This document shows, in pieces, positions 1 to 7,685 of a stretch of 15,448 nucleotides of DNA. Source of the stretch: an uncultured Clostridia bacterium. Its GTDB lineage: Bacteria; Bacillota; Clostridia; Christensenellales; Borkfalkiaceae. The stretch lies in the NCBI GenBank assembly GCA_944372565.1, contig CALVZR010000094.1, positions 1 through 15,448 of the forward strand, read 5' to 3'. Numbering within the stretch: the first letter of the stretch is position 1; every line of letters starts with the position of its first letter. The notes under the pieces are model-generated. The model ran no database searches. It was not told where the DNA came from and saw nothing but the letters and a program-made list of their open reading frames with translations. The translations under genes and the position numbers were made by a program.

Positions 1-1089
<1,089 letters not shown>

Positions 1090-1095
1090 AATGCG

Positions 1096-1139
1096 CCCAC
1101 CCCGCCCTCCGAGATACGCGGAGGGCGGAGTGGGTTTTT
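1096..1139 (+). terminator. Rho-independent terminator after the ABC-F gene, possibly bidirectional
   Basis: A 16-base stem (1096-1111 with 1119-1134, a single C-A mismatch) closes a 7-base loop and is followed by TTTTT at 1135-1139. It starts seven bases after the ABC-F stop. On the minus strand the same stem is followed by ATTTTAAA, so it may also end recG transcripts arriving from the right. Confidence 0.92.
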
Positions 1140-1191
1140 ATAACCCTGCGATTTTGCGCGCGCACCTCTTTTGCGCCCTGCAAAAAAAGGT

Positions 1192-3201
1192 TCAGTTCAG
1201 CGCGATGTCTTTCAGTTTTTGGTATTTTTCCAGCGCGACGCGCTTGATCTCGTCCAGGTTCTCCCCCGATAAAAACGCCTCGTCGCTCAGTTTTTTCGCG
1301 AGAAAGATCGCCGAGGAAGAATAACTTAAATTCCCCAGATCCCCCATAAATTTGCCGCTCTGGCGCGCGCCCATAAAGTCGCCGCCGCCGCGCATCTGAT
1401 AATCGTATTCCGCGATCTTGAACCCGTCCGAATTGTTTTTTAAGATTTTCAGCCGTTCGAGCGAATCCCCCGCCGCCCGCGTGAGCAGAAAACAATAACT
1501 TTCCAGCGCCGAACGCCCCACGCGCCCCCGCAGCTGGTGCAGCTGCGAAAGCCCGAACCGCTCCGCATTGTAAATGACCATCACGGACGCGTTGGGCACG
1601 TCCACCCCCACCTCGATGACCGTGGTGCTCACGAGCGCGTCGTATTCCCCCGCCTTGAACGCCCGCATAATCTCGCTCTTCTCCGCGTCCTTCATCTTGC
1701 CGTGCAGCAGGCAGAAACGCACCCGCGGCAGTTTGCCGCAAAGCTCTTCGTAAAGTTCCTTCACGCTCATCAGCGCGCCTTCTTCGTCCTCTTCGATCTT
1801 GGGGCAGACGAAATACGCCTGCCGCCCCGCCGCGATCTCCCTGCCGATGAAGGCGAGCATATCGTCGTATTTCGCATACGGCACCACGTTGGTGCGCACT
1901 GTTTTTCTCTCGGCGGGCTTGTCTTTGATGGTGGAAATTTCCAGATCGCCGTAAAAGATGAGCGAAAGCGTGCGGGGTATGGGCGTGGCGCTCATTACGA
2001 GAACGTCCGGACAACTTCCCTTTTCCCCCAGCGCGCTCCGCTGCGCCACGCCGAAACGGTGCTGTTCGTCGCATACGCAAAAACTCAGGTTCTGAAATTC
2101 CACGTCGTCCTGCAAAACGGCGTGCGTGCCGACGAGCAGGCGGATCTCCCCCGCTTTCAGTCGGGCTTTGATCTCCCTCTTTTCCTTTGCCGTGTTGCTC
2201 CCCGTGAGCAGTTCGGCGGTAAATTCGGGAAAATACCGCTTTGCGACGGCGAAATTCTGCCGCGCGAGCACTTCCGTGGGCGCGAGCATCGCCGCCTGAT
2301 AGCCGCTTGCGAGGGCGATATACATGGCGGCGAGGCTCACCGCGGTTTTGCCGCTGCCCACGTCGCCCTGCAAGAGGCGGTTCATCACCTTTTCGCCCTT
2401 CATATCCGCATAAATTTCGTTCACCGCCGCCTTCTGCCCCTCCGTGAAACGGAAGGGAAAGCGGGCGATGAAGGAAAGCAGCTGCTTGTCCGTGCAGGAA
2501 TAGCGGTTCACGCGCACCTGTTCCCCGCTGCCTTTCACGATTTTGAAGGCGGAGATCAGCTTGAAATATTCTTCCGCAGCGACGCGGTCGGAAGCCTTTT
2601 CCTTTTCGGAAAAACTCGCGGGGTCGTGCACCGCGGCGTAACTCTGCGCCAGATCGGGAAGATCGTATTTTTTTTGCAGGAACGCGGGAATAACGCTGCG
2701 CGGCGGCGCGAGCCTGAGCGCCAGGCGCACGCTGTCGCGCACGAGTTTCTGCGTGAGGCTCCCTTTAAGCGGGTACTGCGGCACGATGCCTTTCAGCCTC
2801 GCGTTCTGCTCGATGGGCTCGAAGGAGGGATTGACCAGGCTCACCTGCCCGAAACGGTTCTGCACCCGCCCATAAAAGAGATATTCCTCCTCTTCTTTCA
2901 GCTTGCCGAGCACATACGGCTGATTGAACCAGATGGCGGTGAACGGCTCTCCGTACTGCGAACAGAACGCCTTCACGTATTTCGTGTGCCGCGCGGAGGT
3001 GAGCGGCGGCGGCACGCGGGTAACCTTGCCCACCGTGAGCACCACGTCGTTATGATAGCACTCCTTGAGGAGAGTGACGCGGCGGAGGTCGAGATAGGCG
3101 CGCGGAAAGAGCGCGGGGAGATCTTCCACGGAAAAGACGTTCAGTTTATTCAGGTCTTTTTCACGGACTTCGGAAATGCCGCGGATCGATGTGAGTTTCA
3201 T
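1192..3201 (-). CDS. recG: ATP-dependent DNA helicase RecG
   Basis: RecG is a branched-DNA translocase that regresses stalled replication forks and processes Holliday junctions and D-loops. The 669-residue product is close to the family norm (about 680-690). The N-terminal wedge/OB region spans roughly residues 1-230. Helicase motifs follow in order: Walker A GDVGSGKT (279-286), DEQH box (378-381), SATPIPRT (404-411) and RGRVGR (558-563). The C-terminal TRG-type motif (about 592-617) contains RGGGDFMGARQSGK. I chose the ATG at 3201 because AAAAGGAGAAGA lies directly upstream and MKLTSIRGI matches the family start; a 26-codon upstream extension would run through the fakA terminator hairpin. 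It is the last gene of the asp23-fakA-recG group, as in Bacillus, where yloU-yloV and recG are neighbours. Stop codon TGA. Confidence 0.97.
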   Translation of the reverse strand: MKLTSIRGISEVREKDLNKLNVFSVEDLPALFPRAYLDLRRVTLLKECYHNDVVLTVGKVTRVPPPLTSARHTKYVKAFCSQYGEPFTAIWFNQPYVLGKLKEEEEYLFYGRVQNRFGQVSLVNPSFEPIEQNARLKGIVPQYPLKGSLTQKLVRDSVRLALRLAPPRSVIPAFLQKKYDLPDLAQSYAAVHDPASFSEKEKASDRVAAEEYFKLISAFKIVKGSGEQVRVNRYSCTDKQLLSFIARFPFRFTEGQKAAVNEIYADMKGEKVMNRLLQGDVGSGKTAVSLAAMYIALASGYQAAMLAPTEVLARQNFAVAKRYFPEFTAELLTGSNTAKEKREIKARLKAGEIRLLVGTHAVLQDDVEFQNLSFCVCDEQHRFGVAQRSALGEKGSCPDVLVMSATPIPRTLSLIFYGDLEISTIKDKPAERKTVRTNVVPYAKYDDMLAFIGREIAAGRQAYFVCPKIEEDEEGALMSVKELYEELCGKLPRVRFCLLHGKMKDAEKSEIMRAFKAGEYDALVSTTVIEVGVDVPNASVMVIYNAERFGLSQLHQLRGRVGRSALESYCFLLTRAAGDSLERLKILKNNSDGFKIAEYDYQMRGGGDFMGARQSGKFMGDLGNLSYSSSAIFLAKKLSDEAFLSGENLDEIKRVALEKYQKLKDIALN

Positions 3202-3240
3202 TCTTCTCCTTTTCTTGCGCGGGCGGACCGCCCTCCTTTG

Positions 3241-3289
3241 CGGGAAAAACCGTTCCCGGAAAACAAAACAGGCGGGCAAAATGCCCGCC
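3241..3289 (-). terminator. Hairpins between fakA and recG, probable terminator of the asp23-fakA transcript
   Basis: Read on the minus strand, an A-rich run leads into an 8-bp stem (3282-3289 with 3271-3278, loop of 3) followed by TGTTTTGTTTTCC. This is an acceptable though interrupted U tract. A second 6-bp hairpin (3241-3246 with 3253-3258) follows, and a GC palindrome lies at 3221-3233 just before the recG RBS. recG may therefore be expressed partly by readthrough; no convincing separate promoter was found in this gap. Confidence 0.6.
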
Positions 3290-3303
3290 CGTCCCCTTTT
3301 TTC

Positions 3304-3377
3304 AATGTCTGCTCAATTGCGATGAGATAATAATAAATAGAATTTCTACTCAAGCGCGATGAGGTAATAATAAATGG
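3304..3377 (-). repeat. 37-bp tandem duplication spanning the fakA stop codon
   Basis: Bases 3341-3377 (the last nine codons or so of fakA plus its stop) are repeated at 3304-3340 with no gap and 31 of 37 positions identical. The unit length is not a multiple of three, so the second copy lies out of frame relative to the end of fakA. The fakA TAG in the first copy lines up with CAG in the second. Confidence 0.85.
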
Positions 3378-4983
3378 GCTGGCCGCCGTAGTTGATCTCC
3401 ACGTCGCAATCGGGATATTTTTCCTGCAGAACGGTCTGCAGTTCGGCGGCGTCCTCCTCCTTCACGTCCTCTCCGTAATAGAGGGTGATGATCTCGTCGG
3501 ACATACTCTTGAGTTTTTCCACGAGTTTGAGCACCACTTCCGCGATGTTGTCGCCTTTGGCTAAGATCTTCTTGTTATCCAGCCCGATGATATCGCCCTC
3601 CTGCAGGGAGAACCCGTCTATCTTCGTCGTGCGGACGGCGTAGGTAACCTGCCCCGCGGTGACGTTGTCGAGCGCGTGGATCATATTCGCCTTGTTTTCC
3701 TCGGCGCTCACTTCCGGGTCGAAAGCCAGCGCGGCGGAAAAGCCCTGCGGGATGTTCTTGGTGGGAATGACGTGGATGGTTTTGCCCTCTACGAGCGATT
3801 TCGCCTGTTCCGCCGCCAAAATGTTATTCTTGTTGTTGGGCAGCTCGAAAATGGTATCCGCATTGATGCGCTGCGCCGCGTCCGCAATGCTGCTCGCGCT
3901 CGGGTTCATGGACTGCCCGCCCTCGATGATGCCGTCCACCGTGAGGTCGCGGAAAATTTCCGAAATGCCCTCGCCCACCGAAACGGCGAGCATTGCCATA
4001 TCCTTCTTTTCCGCCTCGTATTTCTTTTTGAGGGCGCGGTTCTGCTCGAGCATATTTTCGATTTTCACCTTGTCGAGCTCGCCGAGTTCGAGCGCGTAGG
4101 AAAGCGCCACGCCGGGGCGGTTGGTGTGCACGTGCACCTTCACCAGCTCCAAATCGCCGATCACGATGACGCAATCGCCCAGATTCATCAGTTTTTCGCG
4201 GAGTTTTTCGATATCCGCGAGGGTGGTTTTCTTCTTGATGTTGATAATGAAAAATTCCGTGCAGTAGGCGAACTCGATCACGCCGAGGTTCATAATGTCG
4301 GCATGTTCCATCAGCGTTTCGCCCGAAGGCTTGTTCTCGCTTGCGGCAAATTCGCCCCCGCTTACTTCCTCGCCGATGAGCGCCTTATACATCCCCTCGT
4401 AAACGCACATCAGCCCCTTGCCGCCTGCGTCCACCACGCCCACCTTTTTCAGCACGGGCAGCAGATCGGGGGTGAGTTCCACCGCCTCGTTGCCCTTCTG
4501 GATGAGTTCGGGAAGAAGGGTTTCAAAATCCTTGAAACGCGATTTGATCTGCATCGCGTGCTCGCCCACCATACGCGCCACCGTGAGCATCGTGCCTTCT
4601 TTCGGCTTGCTCACCGCGCCGTAAGCGACCTTCGCGCCGTTCTGCAAAGCGGCGGCGAAAAGTTTTGTATCGATGGTCTGCGCCTCTTTGATGGCGTTGC
4701 AAAATCCCCTTAAAACCTGCGATAAAATAACGCCCGAATTGCCCCGCGCCCCTCTGAGCGCGCCCTTGGAAACGGCCTCCGCGATGTCGTGGATGGCGTT
4801 GCTGTTGCAGTTCATCAGCTCCTGCACGGCGGAGCGGATGGTGAGAGACATATTTGTACCGGTATCTCCGTCCGGCACGGGAAAGACGTTGAGCGAGTCT
4901 ATCGTCGCCCTGTTTATATCGAGGAGCTTCGCCGCCGTGACGATCATGTTTTTCAACATCGCTCCGTTTATGGTTTTCTGCAT
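3346..4983 (-). CDS. fakA: Fatty acid kinase subunit FakA (DAK2/DhaL domain, YloV family)
   Basis: FakA is the ATP-binding subunit of fatty acid kinase. With a FakB (DegV-type) lipid-binding partner it phosphorylates exogenous fatty acids to acyl-phosphates that feed PlsX/PlsY. The product has 545 residues (B. subtilis YloV has about 550). The N-terminal DhaL-type kinase domain shows the nucleotide/Mg motif DGDTGTN at 38-44. The middle and C-terminal domains carry the family's GEGISEIF and IIEGGQSMNPS segments. The start at 4983 has AAGGGG seven bases upstream. The order asp23-fakA is the standard pairing in Bacillota. It is the only gene in the window that appears to end on TAG; reading through that codon would add 11 residues before an in-frame TGA (3313-3315). 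The 3' end lies in a tandem duplication. No fakB is present here. Confidence 0.94.
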   Translation of the reverse strand: MQKTINGAMLKNMIVTAAKLLDINRATIDSLNVFPVPDGDTGTNMSLTIRSAVQELMNCNSNAIHDIAEAVSKGALRGARGNSGVILSQVLRGFCNAIKEAQTIDTKLFAAALQNGAKVAYGAVSKPKEGTMLTVARMVGEHAMQIKSRFKDFETLLPELIQKGNEAVELTPDLLPVLKKVGVVDAGGKGLMCVYEGMYKALIGEEVSGGEFAASENKPSGETLMEHADIMNLGVIEFAYCTEFFIINIKKKTTLADIEKLREKLMNLGDCVIVIGDLELVKVHVHTNRPGVALSYALELGELDKVKIENMLEQNRALKKKYEAEKKDMAMLAVSVGEGISEIFRDLTVDGIIEGGQSMNPSASSIADAAQRINADTIFELPNNKNNILAAEQAKSLVEGKTIHVIPTKNIPQGFSAALAFDPEVSAEENKANMIHALDNVTAGQVTYAVRTTKIDGFSLQEGDIIGLDNKKILAKGDNIAEVVLKLVEKLKSMSDEIITLYYGEDVKEEDAAELQTVLQEKYPDCDVEINYGGQPIYYYLIALE

Positions 4984-5020
4984 TCTTTACCCCTTCGAAT
5001 CGTTTCTGTAATGGAATTTC

Positions 5021-5072
5021 GGGAACGCGAAAAGCGCAATCCGCCGAAAGCGACGGATCGCTGTAAGTTCCC
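5021..5072 (-). other. Predicted RNA secondary structure in the asp23-fakA spacer
   Basis: The 91-base spacer between asp23 and fakA can fold into an 8-bp stem (5039-5046 with 5051-5058, one G-U pair, loop of four). This is enclosed by a six-base pairing of 5021-5026 with 5067-5072. There is no U tract, so it is not a clear terminator. It could be an mRNA processing or stability element; the function is inferred only from complementarity. Confidence 0.4.
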
Positions 5073-5074
5073 TT

Positions 5075-5425
5075 TTAAAGTTTTACGCCCTTGATGTTCA
5101 CGTTCACCGTGTCCACCAGCATACCGGTAAAGCGCTCCACGCGGTATTTCACGAACTCTTTCAAAGCCTCCGCCACCGCCTTGATGGAAACGCCGTGCTT
5201 CACGATTACGTGAACGTCGATAAAAATCCTGTCCCCGCTCGTTTTGATGTGCACGCCCTTCACCGTATTTTTGCGCGTAAAGAGAGCGGTTACGGAATCT
5301 ATAATACTGTACGGCACAAACTCCACGATGCCGTAACACTCCAAAGAAGTGTAATATACAAAGTCGGCTATCGCTTCGTCGGTTATACTGATCTCGCCGT
5401 AGATGTTGTTTGTATTTACAGACAT
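5075..5425 (-). CDS. Asp23/Gls24 family envelope stress protein (YloU family)
   Basis: This is a small alpha/beta protein of 116 residues, like B. subtilis YloU (about 120). The family is soluble or membrane-anchored through partners and is linked to cell-envelope homeostasis; its molecular role is not settled. Visible family features are the N-terminal GEISITDEAIADFV segment, the central VKGVHIKTSGDRIFIDVHVIV strand pattern, and a C-terminal V-x-V-N-V-x-I-K-G-V. I chose the ATG at 5425 (MSVNTNNIYGEI) rather than a start 29 codons upstream. The longer version would begin at the -35 element of the promoter and has a basic, non-conserved leader. An AAAGG/GGGCGG purine stretch precedes 5425, a moderate RBS. 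It is the first gene of asp23-fakA-recG, divergent from rpmB as in other Bacillota. Confidence 0.92.
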   Translation of the reverse strand: MSVNTNNIYGEISITDEAIADFVYYTSLECYGIVEFVPYSIIDSVTALFTRKNTVKGVHIKTSGDRIFIDVHVIVKHGVSIKAVAEALKEFVKYRVERFTGMLVDTVNVNIKGVKL

Positions 5426-5483
5426 TTTCAACCGCCCTTTCCTTTTTTGCCGCACGCCGCGTTTTCGGCATACGGTTATTTTA

Positions 5484-5512
5484 ATTTTACAATATTTGCC
5501 CGCGTTTGGCAA
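5484..5512 (-). promoter_or_regulatory. Sigma-A type promoter for asp23-fakA
   Basis: Minus-strand -35 TTGCCA (5507-5512) and -10 TAAAAT (5484-5489) are separated by 17 bases. Each hexamer matches five of six consensus positions. Predicted start of transcription is near 5477, giving a leader of about 50 bases before asp23. Confidence 0.75.
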
Positions 5513-5592
5513 CTTTATTTTGAAACTTTTTGTTTTTTTGCGGCCGAATTTCGCAAAGGAACAAAAATTTTCCCTTTTTCTCTCTTTTTTTC

Positions 5593-5621
5593 TTGCTTTT
5601 TTCCCCGTTTTGTGGTAGAGT
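5593..5621 (+). promoter_or_regulatory. Sigma-A type extended -10 promoter for rpmB
   Basis: TTGCTT (5593-5598), a 17-base spacer and TAGAGT (5616-5621) are preceded by TG at 5613-5614 in the extended -10 position. The T- and A-rich tract at 5513-5592 between this and the divergent asp23 promoter could act as an UP-type element; I see no gene in it. Confidence 0.6.
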
Positions 5622-5668
5622 ATCTATGCTGATTTTGCAAATAACCCAAATCGAGGAGGCGAATAGAG

Positions 5669-5860
5669 ATGTCCAGAGTATGCAGCGTTTGCAATAAAGG
5701 GAAACTTTCCGGCAATTTGGTGAGCCACTCCAACCGCAAAACCCCCCGCCAGTACAACGCGAATTTACAGAAAGTGAAGGTGAAGCATGCGGACGGCAGC
5801 GTTTCCAACGAATACGTTTGCGCGCGTTGCCTGAAGAGCGGCAAAGTGGAGAGAGCGTAA
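5669..5860 (+). CDS. rpmB: 50S ribosomal protein L28
   Basis: L28 is a small basic protein of the large ribosomal subunit near the E site. The 63-residue product is of normal length. It has the family hallmarks VSHSNRKTPRQYNANLQKV in the centre and two Cys pairs (CSVC at 5-8 and CARC at 51-54). This is the zinc-ribbon (C+) form, so no zinc-independent paralogue signature is seen. GAGGAGG at 5653-5659 is an excellent RBS nine bases before ATG. It stands alone as a plus-strand transcription unit between divergent asp23 and convergent spoVM, with its own promoter and terminator. Stop codon TAA. Confidence 0.97.
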   Translation: MSRVCSVCNKGKLSGNLVSHSNRKTPRQYNANLQKVKVKHADGSVSNEYVCARCLKSGKVERA

Positions 5861-5888
5861 AGATTTTTTGCGGCAAACTTGTCCGACG

Positions 5889-5917
5889 GCGGCTGTGCTA
5901 TACACGGCCGCTTTTTT
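5889..5917 (+). terminator. Rho-independent terminator of rpmB
   Basis: A 9-bp stem (5889-5897 with 5903-5911, one G-U pair) has a 5-base loop and is followed by TTTTTT at 5912-5917. It begins 28 bases after the rpmB stop codon. Confidence 0.9.
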
Positions 5918-5994
5918 GCGTTTCGCCGCGTACTCCTCCGCGGGAGCAAAACAAAATGCGGGGAAACCCCATACAGGACGCCCCCTGAAAACCG

Positions 5995-6025
5995 AAAAGC
6001 GGTTGCTTACATTGCAACCGCTTTT
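5995..6025. terminator. Bidirectional terminator between convergent rpmB and spoVM
   Basis: A perfect 12-bp inverted repeat (5995-6006 with 6014-6025) surrounds a 7-base loop. The stem itself begins with AAAA and ends with TTTT, so transcripts from either strand obtain a U-rich 3' end. The spoVM stop codon (6007-6009) falls inside the loop. Confidence 0.8.
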
Positions 6026-6111
6026 GTTTCGCTCTTTTTTATTTTGCACCGAAAAATCAGTCGTAAAAGTTTCCGCACCGCTTTGGGCGGCTTGATGCAG
6101 CAAATTTTCAT
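6007..6111 (-). CDS. spoVM: Stage V sporulation protein SpoVM (candidate small gene)
   Basis: This is a 34-codon gene beginning MKICCIKPPK and ending TAA. B. subtilis SpoVM has 26 residues beginning MKFYTIKLPK. Identities at the same positions are M1, K2, I6, K7, P9, K10 and R17; P9 and R17 are known to matter for SpoVM function. The rest is a basic amphipathic helix (LLRLIF core, then K/R-rich). SpoVM inserts into the convex outer forespore membrane in the mother cell and anchors SpoIVA for coat assembly. AAAGGAG lies seven bases before ATG. Position is decisive: in Bacillus spoVM sits between the rsgA-rpe cluster and rpmB, exactly as here. A sigma-E-like promoter precedes it. Differences are the longer C-terminal tail, P8 in place of L, and two Cys at 4-5. 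The last codons overlap the terminator stem. Confidence 0.78.
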   Translation of the reverse strand: MKICCIKPPKAVRKLLRLIFRCKIKKSETKAVAM

Positions 6112-6160
6112 AGTTCTCTCCTTTCCCCGCCGAAAGGCGGAAGTACGGTAAATTACTATC

Positions 6161-6189
6161 ATTATATGCCGCATCCCCGCGGATATGAC
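6161..6189 (-). promoter_or_regulatory. Sigma-E type sporulation promoter upstream of spoVM
   Basis: On the minus strand, GTCATATC (6182-6189) and CATATAAT (6161-6168) are separated by 13 bases. This matches the sigma-E pattern (about GTCATATT, 13-15 bases, CATACAAT) with one mismatch in each element. Predicted transcription start is near 6152, about 40 bases before spoVM. TATAAT is also a sigma-A -10, but the hexamer 17 bases before it (GTCATA) is a poor -35. Confidence 0.65.
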
Positions 6190-6196
6190 AGAATTT

Positions 6197-6856
6197 TTAT
6201 TCCGCCCCTTTGAGCCGCGCGACGGCGGCGCGGCGGTCCGCCGCGCCGAACACGGCGCTGCCCGCCACCAGTACGTTTGCCCCCAGCGCGGCGATGGAGA
6301 CGGCGTTCTTTTCGGTTACGCCGCCGTCCAGTTCGAGTTCGATCTTCCGCCCGCTCCGCCTGATTTCAGCCGCGAGCGCGGCGATCTTCTCTCCCACGCT
6401 TTCGATGTATTTCTGCCCGCCGAATCCCGGATATACGCCCATCACGACGACGAGATCGGCATCTTCCAGCACGTCGAGCGCGGCGGACGCGGGAGTATTC
6501 GGATTGACGACGACGCCCGCCTTCTTCCCCAGCGCACGGATGGCTTTCAGCGTTTCGCCCGTCTTTTTTCCGCACGCCTCCGCATGCACGGAAATATAGT
6601 CCGCGCCCGCTTCGGCAAATCGTTCGATATATTTCCACGGCTCCACGATCATCAGGTGCACGTCGAGGGGCAAGGCGGTGTGTCTGCGGATATCCGCCAC
6701 CATCTTGATGCCGAACGTGATATTGGGCACGAACACGCCGTCCATCACGTCCACGTGAATCCAGTCGGCGCCGCAACGCCCGAGGCTCTCCACCTCTTCG
6801 CCCATCTTCGCGAAGTCCGCCGAGAGGATGGACGGCGCGATTTTGATCTCATTCAT
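6197..6856 (-). CDS. rpe: Ribulose-phosphate 3-epimerase
   Basis: Rpe interconverts D-ribulose 5-phosphate and D-xylulose 5-phosphate in the pentose phosphate pathway (cytosolic TIM barrel). The product has 219 residues, a normal length. Visible family motifs: SILSADF (9-15), HVDVMDGVFVPN with metal ligands H34 and D36, LDVHLM with H67, the phosphate loop PGFGGQ (143-148), and LDGGV with D177. The loop reads MGVYPGFGGQ where MSVNPGFGGQ is commonest, a Tyr for Asn beside the active site. The ATG at 6856 lies inside the 3' end of rsgA (8-base overlap) with AGGAG upstream, indicating translational coupling. The rsgA-rpe pairing is standard in Bacillota. Stop codon TAA. Confidence 0.97.
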   Translation of the reverse strand: MNEIKIAPSILSADFAKMGEEVESLGRCGADWIHVDVMDGVFVPNITFGIKMVADIRRHTALPLDVHLMIVEPWKYIERFAEAGADYISVHAEACGKKTGETLKAIRALGKKAGVVVNPNTPASAALDVLEDADLVVVMGVYPGFGGQKYIESVGEKIAALAAEIRRSGRKIELELDGGVTEKNAVSIAALGANVLVAGSAVFGAADRRAAVARLKGAE

Positions 6857-7685
6857 ATCTCTTTCTCCTGCCTTTCAGTTCCGCATAGATCTGCTTGTAG
6901 CGTTCGTATCTGCCTTCCGGGATCTCCCCGCTCTCCGCCAGCGCGGCGACGGCGCACCCCGGTTCGCCCGTGTGCGAACAGCCGCGGAAGCGGCATTCGC
7001 CCGAATGCGCCGAAAACTCCGGATAATATTCCGCGAGTTCGGTTTCGTCCATATCCGTTTCGAGCGCGGCAAAACCGGGGGTATCCATGATCTGCCAGTC
7101 GCCGAAAAAATAGATGCGCGAAGCCGTGGTGGTGTGTTTTCCCCGCCCGATGGCGCTCAGATCCCCCACTTTGAGAGAGGCGCCGAACATTGCGTTCACC
7201 AGCGAACTCTTTCCCACGGCGGACTGCCCCGCGAGCGCGGTCAGCCTGCCTTTGAGCCGCTCTTTCAGGGCGGCGAGGTTGTCCTTTTCCGCCGCGGAGA
7301 CCGAAAAGATCTCGTAAAACGCGCCGTATTCTTCACAAACCTTCCGATAAACCTCCCTGCCGAGGTCGTTTTTATTGACCGCGAACACGACTTCTGCGCC
7401 CTCTCTTCCCGCGGAGGCGAGCAGTTTATCGAGCATAAGAAAATCGGGTTTGGGTTCGGGGGAAAGCACGGCGCAGATGAGTTCCACGTTCGCCACGTTC
7501 GGGCGGACAAACCGCGTTTTGCGCGGCAGCACGGAAGCGATGGCGTCCTGTTCGAACGTCACGAAGTCCCCCACCAGAATTTCGGTTTTTCCCTTCATTC
7601 TGCCGCGCGCGAACAGGCGGGATTCCCCCGCTTCGCTCTTCACGATGTATTCCCTGCCGTGCGCGGCGATCACCTGTCCCGTCAA
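6849..7685 (-). CDS. rsgA: Ribosome small subunit-dependent GTPase RsgA (CpgA/YloQ)
   Basis: RsgA is a late-acting 30S assembly GTPase. The product has 278 residues with an N-terminal OB-fold (about 1-65). The GTPase motifs come in circularly permuted order: G4 NKND (104-107), then G1 GQSAVGKS (153-160), then G3 DTPG (201-204). The C-terminal zinc site is C231, C236, H238, C244 (GECRFRGCSHTGEPGC). I accept a TTG start at 7685 because GGAG lies seven bases upstream and the codon overlaps the rlmN stop as TTGA. The next candidate (GTG, codon 5) is badly spaced from the RBS. In many Bacillota the phosphatase/kinase pair prpC-prkC lies between rlmN and rsgA; here the two overlap, so that pair is absent from the locus. 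Stop codon TGA. Confidence 0.95.
   Translation of the reverse strand: MTGQVIAAHGREYIVKSEAGESRLFARGRMKGKTEILVGDFVTFEQDAIASVLPRKTRFVRPNVANVELICAVLSPEPKPDFLMLDKLLASAGREGAEVVFAVNKNDLGREVYRKVCEEYGAFYEIFSVSAAEKDNLAALKERLKGRLTALAGQSAVGKSSLVNAMFGASLKVGDLSAIGRGKHTTTASRIYFFGDWQIMDTPGFAALETDMDETELAEYYPEFSAHSGECRFRGCSHTGEPGCAVAALAESGEIPEGRYERYKQIYAELKGRRKRYE

Noticed and set aside
3202..3279. 26-residue N-terminal extension of RecG
   Set aside because: It is very basic, runs through a terminator hairpin and is not family-like; the ATG at 3201 has a strong RBS.
1537..3330. 597-codon plus-strand open frame antisense to recG
   Set aside because: It is a codon-bias shadow of recG: rich in His/Arg, no recognisable domain, no RBS, and recG on the other strand has all helicase motifs.
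3676..4713. 345-codon plus-strand open frame antisense to fakA
   Set aside because: Shadow of fakA with the same skewed composition and no motif.
5426..5512. 29-residue N-terminal extension of the Asp23 protein
   Set aside because: It would start at the -35 element of the predicted promoter, upstream of the transcription start.
5513..5592. T-rich tract between the divergent asp23 and rpmB promoters as a small RNA gene
   Set aside because: Low-complexity sequence without a promoter-terminator pair of its own; better explained as promoter-flanking DNA.
5879..6151. Plus-strand open frame in the rpmB-spoVM gap
   Set aside because: It runs through the rpmB terminator and the bidirectional terminator, has no RBS, and overlaps spoVM on the other strand.
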